61,987 nucleotides of DNA from Micavibrio_B sp964633355 (GCA_964633355.1 CAZWGO010000012.1:1-61987), one strand, 5' to 3'; positions 17,553 through 27,211 are shown, counted from the stretch's first letter. Made by a program: numbers and translations. The notes: generated from the letters alone by a model not told the origin.

Positions 17553-17635
17553 TTGATAAAATTTACCTTGTATTTTACCTAACTTAACCTCCCCTTAAAT
17601 ATTGAAGCCCCATCATTAGAATAAGGGAGAGCTTC

Positions 17636-18772
17636 ATGAAATTTACAGCGGCATACTTAATCGCGCTTTTATTGGCGTTTACTATTCAACCATCTCAGGC
17701 CGCCACATTAGAAAAAGTCGTTTGGGTTGACGATGATGGTGTGCAAGCGGCTTCTTTAAAATTAAGCTCTTACAAAAGCATAAATGAAGCGATTGCTAAA
17801 GTTGCAGTCAATGGCGTTGTAAATGTTTTGCCTGGGACTTACGGACCGGCTTACATCAACAAAAGTCTCAAGCTTTTAGCTAAAAACGCAAAAGGCAATG
17901 ACGTAAATCCATCGAATAATCCCATGAGCAATGAATGGCCTGTTATTATTGAGAACGCAAAAAACGACGGCATTCTTAGCGGTGAAGGGATTAGCAACGT
18001 TTCGATAAGAGGATTCTATATACGGGACGTGGGTGCCAACGGCATTCATGTGATGGGAAATATTATGGGTACATCCAATGTCATCCCCCTGCCTATAAAA
18101 ACCCTTTGCGAAAATATGAGAATTTATCTTAATAAAATCGAAAACACGGGCATGGATGGAATAAAAGCGCACCAATGCAATAACGTAAGGATTGCAGGCA
18201 ATCACATTACCAATACCAGCTATAAAAAAATTAAACTTGGTAAAGGCGATCTGGAACAGGCCATAGATTTTGTTGCTGTTGGAAATTCAATTATAAGTAA
18301 TAATTATATCGGCCAAAGTGGGACTGGCATGACAGCTAAGGCAGGATCAATAAACATTACGGTTGAAAATAATAATTTTGCAGGACCGTTTCTATGGACA
18401 GCTATTGCTGGTGAACCCAGTATTGATCGTTACTATTTTTGGAGTGGCGTCAACAGTGTTTACCCTTACCAGCTTAAGAATTTTGTAGTCAGAAACAACC
18501 AGTTTGGTCCGAAAGGCAAATACTCGGATGTTTCAATTCGTGGATGTCAAAACTGCTCTTTCATTGATAATAAGATGAATAACGCATTCAATGTAGCCTT
18601 CGATTCACACGAAACGAGCCGAAATATTTGTGTTACAAGTAAATATAAAACATCCTTTACTATTAAAAGTAACGCTAAAGAGCCTCTTCAGTTTACAGGA
18701 TGCAAAAACAGCTTTAAGTCAGCGGTCAAACGCCAGACAATTTCAGGCTGGGATATTGTTTCTACAAACTAA
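17636..18772 (+). CDS. Secreted right-handed beta-helix protein
   Basis: 378 residues. A clear signal peptide (1-22, ending near PSQAA) precedes a chain of parallel beta-helix coils such as SNVSIRGFYIRD, NNVRIAGNHITN, SIISNNYIGQ and NITVENNNFAG. This is the pectate-lyase-like fold, often found in secreted polysaccharide lyases, isomerases and surface adhesins. No catalytic set is identifiable, so no reaction is claimed. GGGAG stands ~8 nt before the ATG. The gene is visibly more A+T-rich than dotL. It ends with its stop codon directly abutting that of the convergent argS. Confidence 0.75.
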   Translation: MKFTAAYLIALLLAFTIQPSQAATLEKVVWVDDDGVQAASLKLSSYKSINEAIAKVAVNGVVNVLPGTYGPAYINKSLKLLAKNAKGNDVNPSNNPMSNEWPVIIENAKNDGILSGEGISNVSIRGFYIRDVGANGIHVMGNIMGTSNVIPLPIKTLCENMRIYLNKIENTGMDGIKAHQCNNVRIAGNHITNTSYKKIKLGKGDLEQAIDFVAVGNSIISNNYIGQSGTGMTAKAGSINITVENNNFAGPFLWTAIAGEPSIDRYYFWSGVNSVYPYQLKNFVVRNNQFGPKGKYSDVSIRGCQNCSFIDNKMNNAFNVAFDSHETSRNICVTSKYKTSFTIKSNAKEPLQFTGCKNSFKSAVKRQTISGWDIVSTN

Positions 18773-20599
18773 TTACATCCGTTCTGGAATATCGATACCG
18801 AGCAGCTGGAGATTTCTTTCCAGCTGCTCATGCACTGCCTGACACAAGGCAATCAAACTAGCGCGTTTAACTTCATCGCTCTCCGATAAAATATGCACCT
18901 TGGCATAAAAGGCTGAGAATTCCTGCGCCAGTTTATAGGCGTGATCACAAAGAACATGCGGCGTGTAATTTCGCACGGCATTATCGACACTTTCGGGGAA
19001 GGCGGAGAGGAGAAGCGCAAGCGGGCGGGTTGTGTCGTCTATCTGTATCGAACCCTCACCCCGGCCCTCTCCCATAGAAGGAGAGGGGGAAGAATCTGAT
19101 AAAGCCCTCTCCCCTTGTGGGAGAGGGTTGGGTGAGGGGGTACTGGCTTTAGAGAGCAACGATTTAATCCGCACCGCCTGATATAATAGATACGGCCCTG
19201 TCTTGCCTTCGAATTGCGTCAGGCGATCCAGATCGAACACATAATCTGCAATCCGGTTATTTTGCAGATCGGCAAACTTGATCGCGGCAATGGCGACTTT
19301 ATGCGCAATTGTTTCCAATTCTTCTGCCGATAAATCCTTATCCATCCCCGCTTCGCGCAAACGCTCCCGCGCTTTTTGGAGGCCCATCTCGATCAAATCT
19401 TCGAGTTTTAAAACGCCGCCGGCGCGGGTCTTGAACGGCTTGCCGTCCGTCCCGTTCATCGTGCCGTGACCGGCATGGGTCAACTCGACATTCTCTGGTA
19501 CGATACCGCCTATTTTAGCCGCCCTGAACACCTGCTCGAAATGCAGATGCTGGCGCTGATCGACGACGTAGATAATCTTGGCCGGAGAATACAAATCCAT
19601 CCGTTCCTGCAACGTTGCAAGATCGGTCGTGCCGTACATGAAACCGCCATCGCGCTTGACTAGGATCAGCGGCGGAAATTCTTTCGTATCGTCATTCTTC
19701 TTGACCTGAATGACGATCGCCCCGTCACTCGGCACGGCATAATGTCCGGCTTTCAACTTCTCGACCATTGGCGCGATTCTGTCATGGACATCCGCTTCGC
19801 CTTTCCACAGATCGAACTCGACATTCAGCGCCTTATAATTTTTGCGCATGGCCATAACGGAAACTTCGCGCACCTTATGCCACATTTCCATCAGCAATTT
19901 ATCGCCGCTTTGAAGCTTAACCGTTACTTCCAACGCCTCGGCACGCAAGCCTTCATCTTCCTTGGCCGCGCCCGACGCTCTCGGATAGCGCTCCCCCATA
20001 TCGTCGAATAATTTCTGTACAGACGCCGGATCGGAAAGGTTCGTGTCCAGCACAAGATTTTGCTCACCGCGCTTTAGATAGTCATTGAACAGCATGCCCA
20101 TATGCGTGCCCCAGTCGCCCATATGGATATCGCCGAGCGTTTTATAGCCGGCAAAAGACAGCACGCGGCGCAGCGTATCGCCGATAATGCCCGATCTTAA
20201 ATGCCCGACATGCATCGCCTTAGCGATATTCGGGCCGCCGTAATCGAGAACGACCATATCGCCGTCATTAAAAACCGGCACGCCGCAGCGCGCATCACCC
20301 GCAATTGCCGATACATGTTGGCTTAAAATTTCATCTTTCAAAGTCAGATTAATAAAACCCGGCCCGGCGATCTCAACTTTTTGAAAAAGTTCATTGCTTT
20401 GCAGATGATCAATAATTTTTTCAGCAACCGCACGCGGATTTTGTTTCGCGGCCTTGGCCGCCGCCATCGCGCCGTTACACTGAAACTGCGCCAGATCCGG
20501 ACGGTCTGAAAACACCACCCGGCCAAAAGATTTATCTAAATCCGCCGCTTCAAACGCCGATCCAACAATTTCACTGAGTTTTTGAATGATAGATTGCAT
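18773..20599 (-). CDS. argS: Arginyl-tRNA synthetase with an in-frame palindromic insertion
   Basis: 608 residues; start set at MQSIIQKLSEIVGSAF, as in other ArgS. The class I HIGH motif is HVGH in NIAKAMHVGHLRSGIIGD, and KTRAGGVLKLEDL stands at the KMSKS-equivalent region. The DALR anticodon domain ends the protein (AQEFSAFYAKVHIL). It charges tRNA-Arg in the cytoplasm. Residues ~486-517 (PSPNPLPQGERAL and MGEGRGEGS) are encoded by a repeat element and look foreign to the fold. They sit before the DALR domain, where a loop could be tolerated. The flanking sequence is intact and in frame. Confidence 0.95.
   Translation of the reverse strand: MQSIIQKLSEIVGSAFEAADLDKSFGRVVFSDRPDLAQFQCNGAMAAAKAAKQNPRAVAEKIIDHLQSNELFQKVEIAGPGFINLTLKDEILSQHVSAIAGDARCGVPVFNDGDMVVLDYGGPNIAKAMHVGHLRSGIIGDTLRRVLSFAGYKTLGDIHMGDWGTHMGMLFNDYLKRGEQNLVLDTNLSDPASVQKLFDDMGERYPRASGAAKEDEGLRAEALEVTVKLQSGDKLLMEMWHKVREVSVMAMRKNYKALNVEFDLWKGEADVHDRIAPMVEKLKAGHYAVPSDGAIVIQVKKNDDTKEFPPLILVKRDGGFMYGTTDLATLQERMDLYSPAKIIYVVDQRQHLHFEQVFRAAKIGGIVPENVELTHAGHGTMNGTDGKPFKTRAGGVLKLEDLIEMGLQKARERLREAGMDKDLSAEELETIAHKVAIAAIKFADLQNNRIADYVFDLDRLTQFEGKTGPYLLYQAVRIKSLLSKASTPSPNPLPQGERALSDSSPSPSMGEGRGEGSIQIDDTTRPLALLLSAFPESVDNAVRNYTPHVLCDHAYKLAQEFSAFYAKVHILSESDEVKRASLIALCQAVHEQLERNLQLLGIDIPERM
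19051..19141. repeat. Palindromic element inserted inside argS
   Basis: Arms near 19052-19087 and 19105-19138 share CCCTCACCC, CCCTCTCCC and GGAGAGGG blocks in inverted orientation. This family is common between genes in many proteobacteria. Here it is translated as part of ArgS without a stop or frameshift. Confidence 0.85.
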
Positions 20600-20609
20600 T
20601 ATTTTTTTT

Positions 20610-20670
20610 AACCACAAATGAACACGAATGGACACAAATATTGGTGTTTATTCGTGTCCATTCGTGGTTT
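20610..20670. repeat. Palindromic element between gyrB and argS
   Basis: AACCACAAATGAACACGAAT on the left is mirrored by TATTCGTGTCCATTCGTGGTT on the right (20649-20669), with a short T/G-rich loop. It fills almost all of the gyrB-argS spacer and lies 11 nt before the argS start. It may double as a transcript stem-loop. Confidence 0.8.
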
Positions 20671-20678
20671 TAAAATTT

Positions 20679-23129
20679 TTAAACGTCCAGATTCGTAACT
20701 TTAAGCGCGTTCTGCTGGATAAAGTCACGGCGCGGCTCGACGACATCGCCCATCAGCGTCGAGAAAATGTCATTGGCTTCCACCGCATCATCAACCTCAA
20801 CCTGCAACAGCGAACGCACGGTCGGATCGAGCGTGGTTTCCCAGAGCTGCTCGGGGTTCATTTCCCCAAGACCCTTATAGCGCTGGATCGCCATGCCTTT
20901 TTTGGCGTATTCGATGATCGCGTCATAGAGGCTCCAAGGCCCTTTAACAGACGCGATTTCCTTACCCTTGGCTTCCAGCCTGCCTTCACCGGCAAAATTT
21001 TCACCCATCCAGCTTTGCAACCCATGCAAACGAACGGCATCCGCCGACTTAATGGAATCGACCGGAATGCGAATAGTTTCCGATACGCCGCGCAATGTCC
21101 GCTGTAGCGTAAAACCGACAACGTCAGAGAAAAACACCTGCCATGATTTCTGGTTTCTAGCCGCGAGCATATTCAGGCGATCCTGCAGGGCTTTGGCTAC
21201 TGCATTACCTTTATCCGCCGATGCCAAAACTTCTTCATCAAAAACGCCCGACAAGGCTGCCGCTTCAGTGATCGCCCTGTCATTGATACGCTGGTTTAGC
21301 GAAGACAGGCTGGTTTTGACGGTTCTTGATTTTTGCAACAAATCGGCAAAATCGCGCCCTGTGCGGGAAGCGCCCGTGGAATCTGTGAAAACAATTTCTT
21401 CTCCGGCCTGCGCCATCAGATAATTTTCCAGCGCATCGTCGTCTTTCAAATAGACTTCCGTAGAATTACCGCGCTTGACCTTGTATAGCGGCGGCTGCGC
21501 GATATAGAGATATCCGCGCTCGATCAACTGCGGCATGTAACGATAGAAGAACGTCAAAAGAAGCGTACGAATGTGGGAACCGTCGACGTCCGCATCGGTC
21601 ATGATAATGATTTTGTGGTAACGGACTTTCTCGATATTGATCTCGTCATGAATGCCCATGCCAAGCGCTGTAATCAACGTGCCAAGTAGCTCGCTCCCAA
21701 GAATTTTATCGAGACGCGCCCGCTCGACATTCAGGATTTTACCACGCAGCGGAAGGATAGCCTGATTTTTACGGTTCCGCGCCTGTTTGGCGCTGCCGCC
21801 CGCAGAATCTCCTTCGACGATGAACATTTCGGATAGCGCCGGATCGCGTTCCTGACAATCCGCCAGCTTGCCCGGTAGATTGGAAATATCCATCACGCCT
21901 TTGCGGCGGGATAATTCACGCGCTTTACGCGCCGCTTCGCGGGCTGTGGCCGCATCGATAATTTTCTGAACGATCTTTTTCGCATCTTGCGGATGTTCCT
22001 CGAGCCATGTACCGAAACCTTCGGCAATGGCGCCTTCAACAACCGGACGTACCTCTGAAGAGACAAGCTTGTCTTTTGTTTGCGAAGAAAATTTCGGATC
22101 AGGCACTTTGACGGACAAGACGCATGTCAAGCCTTCGCGCATATCTTCGCCGTTCAGCGCAAGATCCTTGTTCTTTTTATTCAGGCCGTTTTCATCGGCA
22201 TATTTCGTCATGAGGCGCGTCAGCGCGCCGCGGAAACCGGCAAGGTGCGTACCACCATCTCGCTGCGGAATATTGTTGGTAAAACACAGCATCGTCTCAT
22301 GATAGGAATCGGTCCATTCCATCGCCGCTTCGACGGTGATACCCGACGCTTCATCAAAATGTTTGACAGCGATAGAAGGCTTGAACAGTTTTTCCTTGTT
22401 GCGATTTAAATAATCGACATAACTTTCGATACCGCCTTCAAAGAAAAACTGGATTTCAACCGGCTCTTCCCCGCGAAGATCGGACAAAATAATATTGACG
22501 CCCGAATTAAGGAACGCCAATTCGCGCAAACGGTTTTGCAGCGTGTCGAAATCGAATTCGGTTTTGGTAAAAGTCCCTGGAGATGGAAGAAACGTTACTT
22601 CCGTTCCGTTGCGCCCGTCATGCGGTTTTACAATTTTCAGCGGCTGATCCACATCCCCATGGCGGAAACGCATGAACCATTCCTGCCCGCCGCGCCAGAT
22701 GCGAAGATCCAAACGCTCGGATAGCGCGTTTACAACGGACACGCCGACGCCGTGCAAACCGCCGGAAACTTTATAGGAATTCTGATCGAACTTACCACCT
22801 GCGTGAAGTTTGGTCATGATGACTTCAGGTGTTGGCACGCCTTCTTCAGGGTGTATGTCGGTTGGAATACCGCGCCCGTTATCGCGCACGGTGACGGAGC
22901 CGTCTTTGTTGATCATGACATCGACACGGTCGCAGTGACCGGCCAGCGATTCATCGATCGCGTTATCGACGACTTCATACACCATGTGGTGAAGGCCGGT
23001 GCCGTCATCCGTATCGCCGATATACATACCCGGGCGCTTCCGAACGGCATCGAGACCTTTCAAAACTTTGATGGAATCAGCGCCGTAATTTTCAGCGGCT
23101 AATTGGGCTTTTGCATGGGCTTCGGACAT
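20679..23129 (-). CDS. gyrB: DNA gyrase subunit B
   Basis: 816 residues. GHKL ATPase domain: VDNAIDESLAGH, VRDNGRGIPTDIHPE and YKVSGGLHGVGVSVVNALSE. TOPRIM domain: IVEGDSAGGSAKQARNRKNQ then LPLRGKILNVE, and MTDADVDGSHIRTLLLTFF. The C-terminus RYKGLGEMNPEQLWETTLDP is canonical. With GyrA it introduces negative supercoils using ATP. It lies downstream of recF in the dnaA-dnaN-recF-gyrB order on one strand, with a 118-nt spacer to recF. Confidence 0.98.
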   Translation of the reverse strand: MSEAHAKAQLAAENYGADSIKVLKGLDAVRKRPGMYIGDTDDGTGLHHMVYEVVDNAIDESLAGHCDRVDVMINKDGSVTVRDNGRGIPTDIHPEEGVPTPEVIMTKLHAGGKFDQNSYKVSGGLHGVGVSVVNALSERLDLRIWRGGQEWFMRFRHGDVDQPLKIVKPHDGRNGTEVTFLPSPGTFTKTEFDFDTLQNRLRELAFLNSGVNIILSDLRGEEPVEIQFFFEGGIESYVDYLNRNKEKLFKPSIAVKHFDEASGITVEAAMEWTDSYHETMLCFTNNIPQRDGGTHLAGFRGALTRLMTKYADENGLNKKNKDLALNGEDMREGLTCVLSVKVPDPKFSSQTKDKLVSSEVRPVVEGAIAEGFGTWLEEHPQDAKKIVQKIIDAATAREAARKARELSRRKGVMDISNLPGKLADCQERDPALSEMFIVEGDSAGGSAKQARNRKNQAILPLRGKILNVERARLDKILGSELLGTLITALGMGIHDEINIEKVRYHKIIIMTDADVDGSHIRTLLLTFFYRYMPQLIERGYLYIAQPPLYKVKRGNSTEVYLKDDDALENYLMAQAGEEIVFTDSTGASRTGRDFADLLQKSRTVKTSLSSLNQRINDRAITEAAALSGVFDEEVLASADKGNAVAKALQDRLNMLAARNQKSWQVFFSDVVGFTLQRTLRGVSETIRIPVDSIKSADAVRLHGLQSWMGENFAGEGRLEAKGKEIASVKGPWSLYDAIIEYAKKGMAIQRYKGLGEMNPEQLWETTLDPTVRSLLQVEVDDAVEANDIFSTLMGDVVEPRRDFIQQNALKVTNLDV

Positions 23130-23247
23130 GGGTAAAAATTCCAGATTTCCTAATGATTTGAAGAGCTTAAATTTATATCAGATTCCTTAAAAATAGCCAG
23201 TTTTTTCGGTTCTTTTATCCACTTAAAACACCTTTAAAATCAGGCAT

Positions 23248-24363
23248 TTAGAAGGGCTCGAAACCACCGTTTCCAACATGGAATTTCTGTCCGTTTCGGA
23301 TAGAAGAAAATAGCTCGTCATCCGTGCCAGTCAGCCATACCTGCCCGCCCAGTTTTTCGAGTTTTTCAAAGAGTTTCGCGCGGCGATTTTCGTCTAAATG
23401 CGCGGCAATTTCATCGAGCAGCAAAATCGGCGCGCTCCCGCGCTCAGCCTTGATCAGGCTTGCATGCGCGTTCACGATACCGATGAGAAGAGCCTTTTGC
23501 TCGCCGGTCGAACATTGATCCGCCGGCATATTTTTGCTCCGGTAGCGCACTTGTAAATCGGAGCGGTGCGGGCCGGCATTCGCACCGCCTATGACCGAGT
23601 CTTGCGTTCGTGACGATTGCAACTGGCGGCGAAAATCTTCCTCGACCTTGACGGCAGGCAAGGATGAGAGCCGATCCTCGACAAAACCGCTCATAGAAAT
23701 ATCAGCCACCGGAAACTCGGCTTCATCGCCGCGATTACAGACTGTTTGCAGTCTTTGCACGAAATCAAGTCGACCCGCGGCAATGGCAATCCCTGTTTCC
23801 GCCATCTGGTCTTCCAGCGCGTTTAGCCAGATCGGGTCCGCCGCTTTTTCTTCTTTCAGCAGTTTTGAACGCTGGGACAGCGCATTTTCGTACCGCGTCA
23901 GACGGCCTGCATGGCTGGGGTCAAAGGCAAAAACCATGCGATCGAGAAATTTACGCCGTCCTGAAGATCCTTCGAGAAAAATGCGGTCCATCGCAGGCGT
24001 GAGCCAGAGACAGGATATATAATCGGCCAGCTCGGCCTGGGATTTAGCCGCCTCGCCCTTGATGCGAATGACGCGGCGCTTTTTGGTGGGATCGCGGCCC
24101 GTCCCAAGCGGTATTTCACCGTAAATCGTTTCCGCCTTGGCCGAGACAACCCATGGTAATGGCGCATCTTTTTTCTGAATGTCGTCGATATCGGCGCTGC
24201 GCAAACCTTTGCCCGGCGATAATAATGAAATCGCTTCCAGAATATTTGTTTTGCCCGCGCCATTGGGACCAGTGAGCACGATAAAACCCGACGCCAATCC
24301 ATTTAAATGAGCCTCGTTATAGGAACGAAAATTCTGGAGAGATAGGGATTTTAAAAAAGACAT
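23248..24363 (-). CDS. recF: RecF recombination mediator
   Basis: 371 residues. Walker A is GPNGAGKTN in FIVLTGPNGAGKTNILEA, the SMC-like signature region is QCSTGEQKALLIGI, and Walker B is PILLLDEIAAHLD. RecF loads RecA at gaps with RecO and RecR in the cytoplasm. A palindromic repeat begins immediately upstream of the ATG, so no Shine-Dalgarno sequence of usual form is visible. Translation may therefore be weak or depend on the repeat sequence. Confidence 0.95.
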   Translation of the reverse strand: MSFLKSLSLQNFRSYNEAHLNGLASGFIVLTGPNGAGKTNILEAISLLSPGKGLRSADIDDIQKKDAPLPWVVSAKAETIYGEIPLGTGRDPTKKRRVIRIKGEAAKSQAELADYISCLWLTPAMDRIFLEGSSGRRKFLDRMVFAFDPSHAGRLTRYENALSQRSKLLKEEKAADPIWLNALEDQMAETGIAIAAGRLDFVQRLQTVCNRGDEAEFPVADISMSGFVEDRLSSLPAVKVEEDFRRQLQSSRTQDSVIGGANAGPHRSDLQVRYRSKNMPADQCSTGEQKALLIGIVNAHASLIKAERGSAPILLLDEIAAHLDENRRAKLFEKLEKLGGQVWLTGTDDELFSSIRNGQKFHVGNGGFEPF

Positions 24364-24445
24364 TTTAACGCGAAGTTGGCGAAGTAGCGCGGAGTAAGAA
24401 GTTAAATAAAAACTCCGCGTAACTCTGCGTACTCCGCGTTTAAAA
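24364..24445. repeat. Palindromic element A, copy 1 (recF-dnaN spacer)
   Basis: The left arm AACGCGAAGTTGGCGAAGTA and the right arm beginning ACTCCGCGTAACTCTGCGTA are imperfect inverted copies. The right arm is nearly identical to that of the element at 32861-32940. It fills most of the 99-nt spacer between dnaN and recF and touches the recF start codon. Confidence 0.85.
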
Positions 24446-24462
24446 AACTTAGACGCGCTCCA

Positions 24463-25581
24463 TTAAACTCTAAGCGGCATCAAAACATAAAGCGCAGATA
24501 AATCAGATGTATCCTGAATGATCGTCGGCGCCGATGGATCCGACATGCTCATCCGGCAGGCATCGTTTGAAATCTGGCTGGTGATATCTAACAAGTAACG
24601 CGCATTGAAACCGATATCGAGACCTGAAACTTCTGATCTGACTTCAATTTCTTCTGTCGCTGACCCTGATTCCGGCGAATTTGCCGATATAATCATGACG
24701 CGATCCTTTAAGGCAATTTTCACCGCGCGGGACTTGCCATCAGAAATAGTGGACACACGGTCAATCGCTGCCGAGAAAGCTTTTGGATCCACATCGACGA
24801 ATTTGTCGTTACCGGATGGAATGACACGCTGGTAATCAGGAAAGGTACCGTCGATCAGTTTCGATGTCAGGATAATATGATCGAAAGCGAAGCTGATTTT
24901 TGTCTCTGACAGAGTGATCTTGATCGCGTCGGCCGCTTCTTCGAGAAGCTTGCGCAATTCCAAAACGGTTTTGCGCGGGATGATCACGCCCGGCATAGCG
25001 GACGCGCCTTCCGGCAGCGGCATTTCAAATCTTGCCAAACGGTGACCATCGGTCGCGACAGCACGCAAAACCGGCACGCCTTCATTGTCGCTGGCATGAA
25101 CGTAGATACCGTTCAGATAATAGCGGGTTTCTTCCGTCGACATCGCGAATTTCGTACGGTCGATAAGTGCGCGTAAGTCTGCCGCCGGAATGGAAAAAGC
25201 TACGGGAAGTTTATTACCGCCAAATTGCGGGAAATCGGAAACCGGCAGACAGCTCAAGCGGAAATCGGAACGCGCCGCCTTGACCGTAATGAAATTACCC
25301 GACGCATCGAGCTCGATCGTGACCTTGCTGGAATCGGGAAGCTTGCGCACGATATCGTGGATGGTCACTGCCGGGGCTGTTGTTGCGCCCGGTTTTTGGA
25401 CATCCGCTGGAAGGGCCTCGGTCATTTCGACATCCATATCGGTTGTCGCCAAAGTCAGCATCCCGTCTTCCGCCTTGAACAACACGTTGGACAGAATTGG
25501 AATAGTGCTACGACGTTCGACAACGCTTTGGACGTGGTTGAGAGCGCGTAGGAGAGCGGCTCGATCAATAGTGAATTTCAT
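24463..25581 (-). CDS. dnaN: DNA polymerase III beta sliding clamp
   Basis: 372 residues starting MKFTIDRAALLRALNHVQSV, the usual DnaN beginning; 27 extra codons upstream are rejected because GAAAGG precedes this ATG. Three clamp domains follow, with LATTDMDVEM, RYYLNGIYVH and ATDGHRLARFEM in the expected order. The C-terminus LYVLMPLRV is the conserved end. The dimer ring tethers replicative polymerase to DNA. A terminator lies between dnaA and this gene, so dnaN probably has its own promoter. Confidence 0.97.
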   Translation of the reverse strand: MKFTIDRAALLRALNHVQSVVERRSTIPILSNVLFKAEDGMLTLATTDMDVEMTEALPADVQKPGATTAPAVTIHDIVRKLPDSSKVTIELDASGNFITVKAARSDFRLSCLPVSDFPQFGGNKLPVAFSIPAADLRALIDRTKFAMSTEETRYYLNGIYVHASDNEGVPVLRAVATDGHRLARFEMPLPEGASAMPGVIIPRKTVLELRKLLEEAADAIKITLSETKISFAFDHIILTSKLIDGTFPDYQRVIPSGNDKFVDVDPKAFSAAIDRVSTISDGKSRAVKIALKDRVMIISANSPESGSATEEIEVRSEVSGLDIGFNARYLLDITSQISNDACRMSMSDPSAPTIIQDTSDLSALYVLMPLRV

Positions 25582-25699
25582 AAACGGGACCTTTCGAATC
25601 ACTCGAGGAAATTTTGAATTTTGAGATAGGCTGACTATAGCCATAAAGACCTTCGCCTCCAATGGATTTCAGCAATTTCGGGTATTTATTCCCCAAAAG

Positions 25700-25724
25700 A
25701 AAAAGGCGGGAAATCCTCCCGCCT
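25700..25724 (-). terminator. Rho-independent terminator after dnaA
   Basis: On the minus strand AGGCGGGA and TCCCGCCT form a perfect 8-bp stem with a 5-9 nt loop, followed by TTTTTC. It lies ~57 nt past the dnaA stop and upstream of dnaN. Confidence 0.85.
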
Positions 25725-25780
25725 CTCAACACTTAATCCTCTATTTCGTAAACTCCGTTTATCCGGATTTATATTTAAAC

Positions 25781-27211
25781 TCAGCCTGTCAGCGTTCTGC
25801 GCAAAATTTCGATATCCTGCGCGAAAGCGACGTCTTCGCCACTTAATTCCTCAACTTTACGGACCGCGTGCATAACGGTCGTATGGTCGCGGCCACCGAA
25901 TTTCCGTCCGATTTCAGGCAAAGAGCGGGACGTCAATTGCTTGGCCAGATACATCGCGACCTGTCTTGGACGCGCAACCTGTCTGGCACGGCGTGCCGAA
26001 TGCATGTCGGTCAGGCGGATATTGTAATGCTCGGCCACTTTACGCTGGATTTCGTCAATCGTAATGCGGCGATCATGGGCCCGTAGCAAGTCTTGCAAGA
26101 CATCCTGCGTACTTTCCAGCGTCACTTCGGATTTCGTGACATCGGCATGAGCGACGATTCTATTCAAAGCCCCTTCGAGTTCACGAATATTGGAGACGAC
26201 TTTCAGCGCAAGGAATTCAAGAACCGCATCCGGCACTTTCGCTTGTAATTGCGTACGCTTGGCTTCCAAAATGCCAAGACGCAGCTCATAGGTGCTCGGG
26301 TGAATATCGGCCACCAAACCCCATGAAAGGCGAGAGCGCAAACGGTCATCTATGCCCTGAATATCGGCAGGCGCTTTATCGGCGGAGATAATGATCTGCT
26401 TGTTTTGATCGACCAGCGCATTGAACGTATGGAAAAACTCTTCCTGCGTTGAATCCTTACCGGCGATAAACTGGATATCGTCGATCATTAGCACGTCGAC
26501 CGAGCGGATAATTTCCTTAAACGCCATCGTATCTTGCGCACGGATGGATTTTACGAACTGATACATGAATTTCTCGGCAGAGAGATACATCACCGTTTTC
26601 TCAGGTTGTTTCTCGCGCAAAGCCCAGGCAATCGCATGCATAAGGTGAGTTTTACCAAGGCCCACGCCGCCATAAAGGAAAAGCGGGTTGAACGGCACGT
26701 TCGGGCATTCGACAACGCGGCAAGCGGCGGCATGCGCCAGCGCGTTTGATTTACCGACGACGAAATTATCGAATTTAAAGCGCGGATCGAGCGGGGAGGA
26801 AAGATCCAGCTTTTCCAGCTCATTCACATTGGCCTTAACGGCTTTCGGTGCCACAGGCACTTCATCATCGTTCATAGAAGAAGCGCTGGCCAGAACGACG
26901 ATTTCCAAACGCTTGATGCTTTCGTCGATAGAGGCGCACATCTCCGAAATACGCATTGCATAGTGAGATTGGATCCAGTCTTTCATGAAACGTGTCGGGA
27001 CAGAGATTTCCAGCGTGCCGTGATAGCAGGCTTGCAGCGTCATCGGTTTCAACCAGCTGCGGAATACGGCTTCGCCGAATTCTTCGCGCAATTGTTCGTA
27101 AACCTTTGACCATAGAGTTTGCACTTCCGGGGTTGGGTCGTAACTATCAGGTGCCAGCGCCTGACCGTAAATGGACACAACTTTGGATTTCTTGCCCCCG
27201 AGGTCATTCAT
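25781..27211 (-). CDS. dnaA: Chromosomal replication initiator DnaA
   Basis: 476 residues. Domain I covers ~30-100 (QLREEFGEAVFRSWLKPMTL). The AAA+ domain has Walker A in LYGGVGLGKTHLMHAI and Walker B in DVLMIDDIQFIAGKDS. Domain IV carries the DnaA-box-binding signature GGRDHTTVMHAVRKVEEL near the C-terminus. ATP-DnaA opens the origin and regulates many promoters. The N-terminal ~25 residues are unusual (VVSIYGQALAPDSYDPTPE) but common in alphaproteobacterial DnaA. Confidence 0.98.
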   Translation of the reverse strand: MNDLGGKKSKVVSIYGQALAPDSYDPTPEVQTLWSKVYEQLREEFGEAVFRSWLKPMTLQACYHGTLEISVPTRFMKDWIQSHYAMRISEMCASIDESIKRLEIVVLASASSMNDDEVPVAPKAVKANVNELEKLDLSSPLDPRFKFDNFVVGKSNALAHAAACRVVECPNVPFNPLFLYGGVGLGKTHLMHAIAWALREKQPEKTVMYLSAEKFMYQFVKSIRAQDTMAFKEIIRSVDVLMIDDIQFIAGKDSTQEEFFHTFNALVDQNKQIIISADKAPADIQGIDDRLRSRLSWGLVADIHPSTYELRLGILEAKRTQLQAKVPDAVLEFLALKVVSNIRELEGALNRIVAHADVTKSEVTLESTQDVLQDLLRAHDRRITIDEIQRKVAEHYNIRLTDMHSARRARQVARPRQVAMYLAKQLTSRSLPEIGRKFGGRDHTTVMHAVRKVEELSGEDVAFAQDIEILRRTLTG

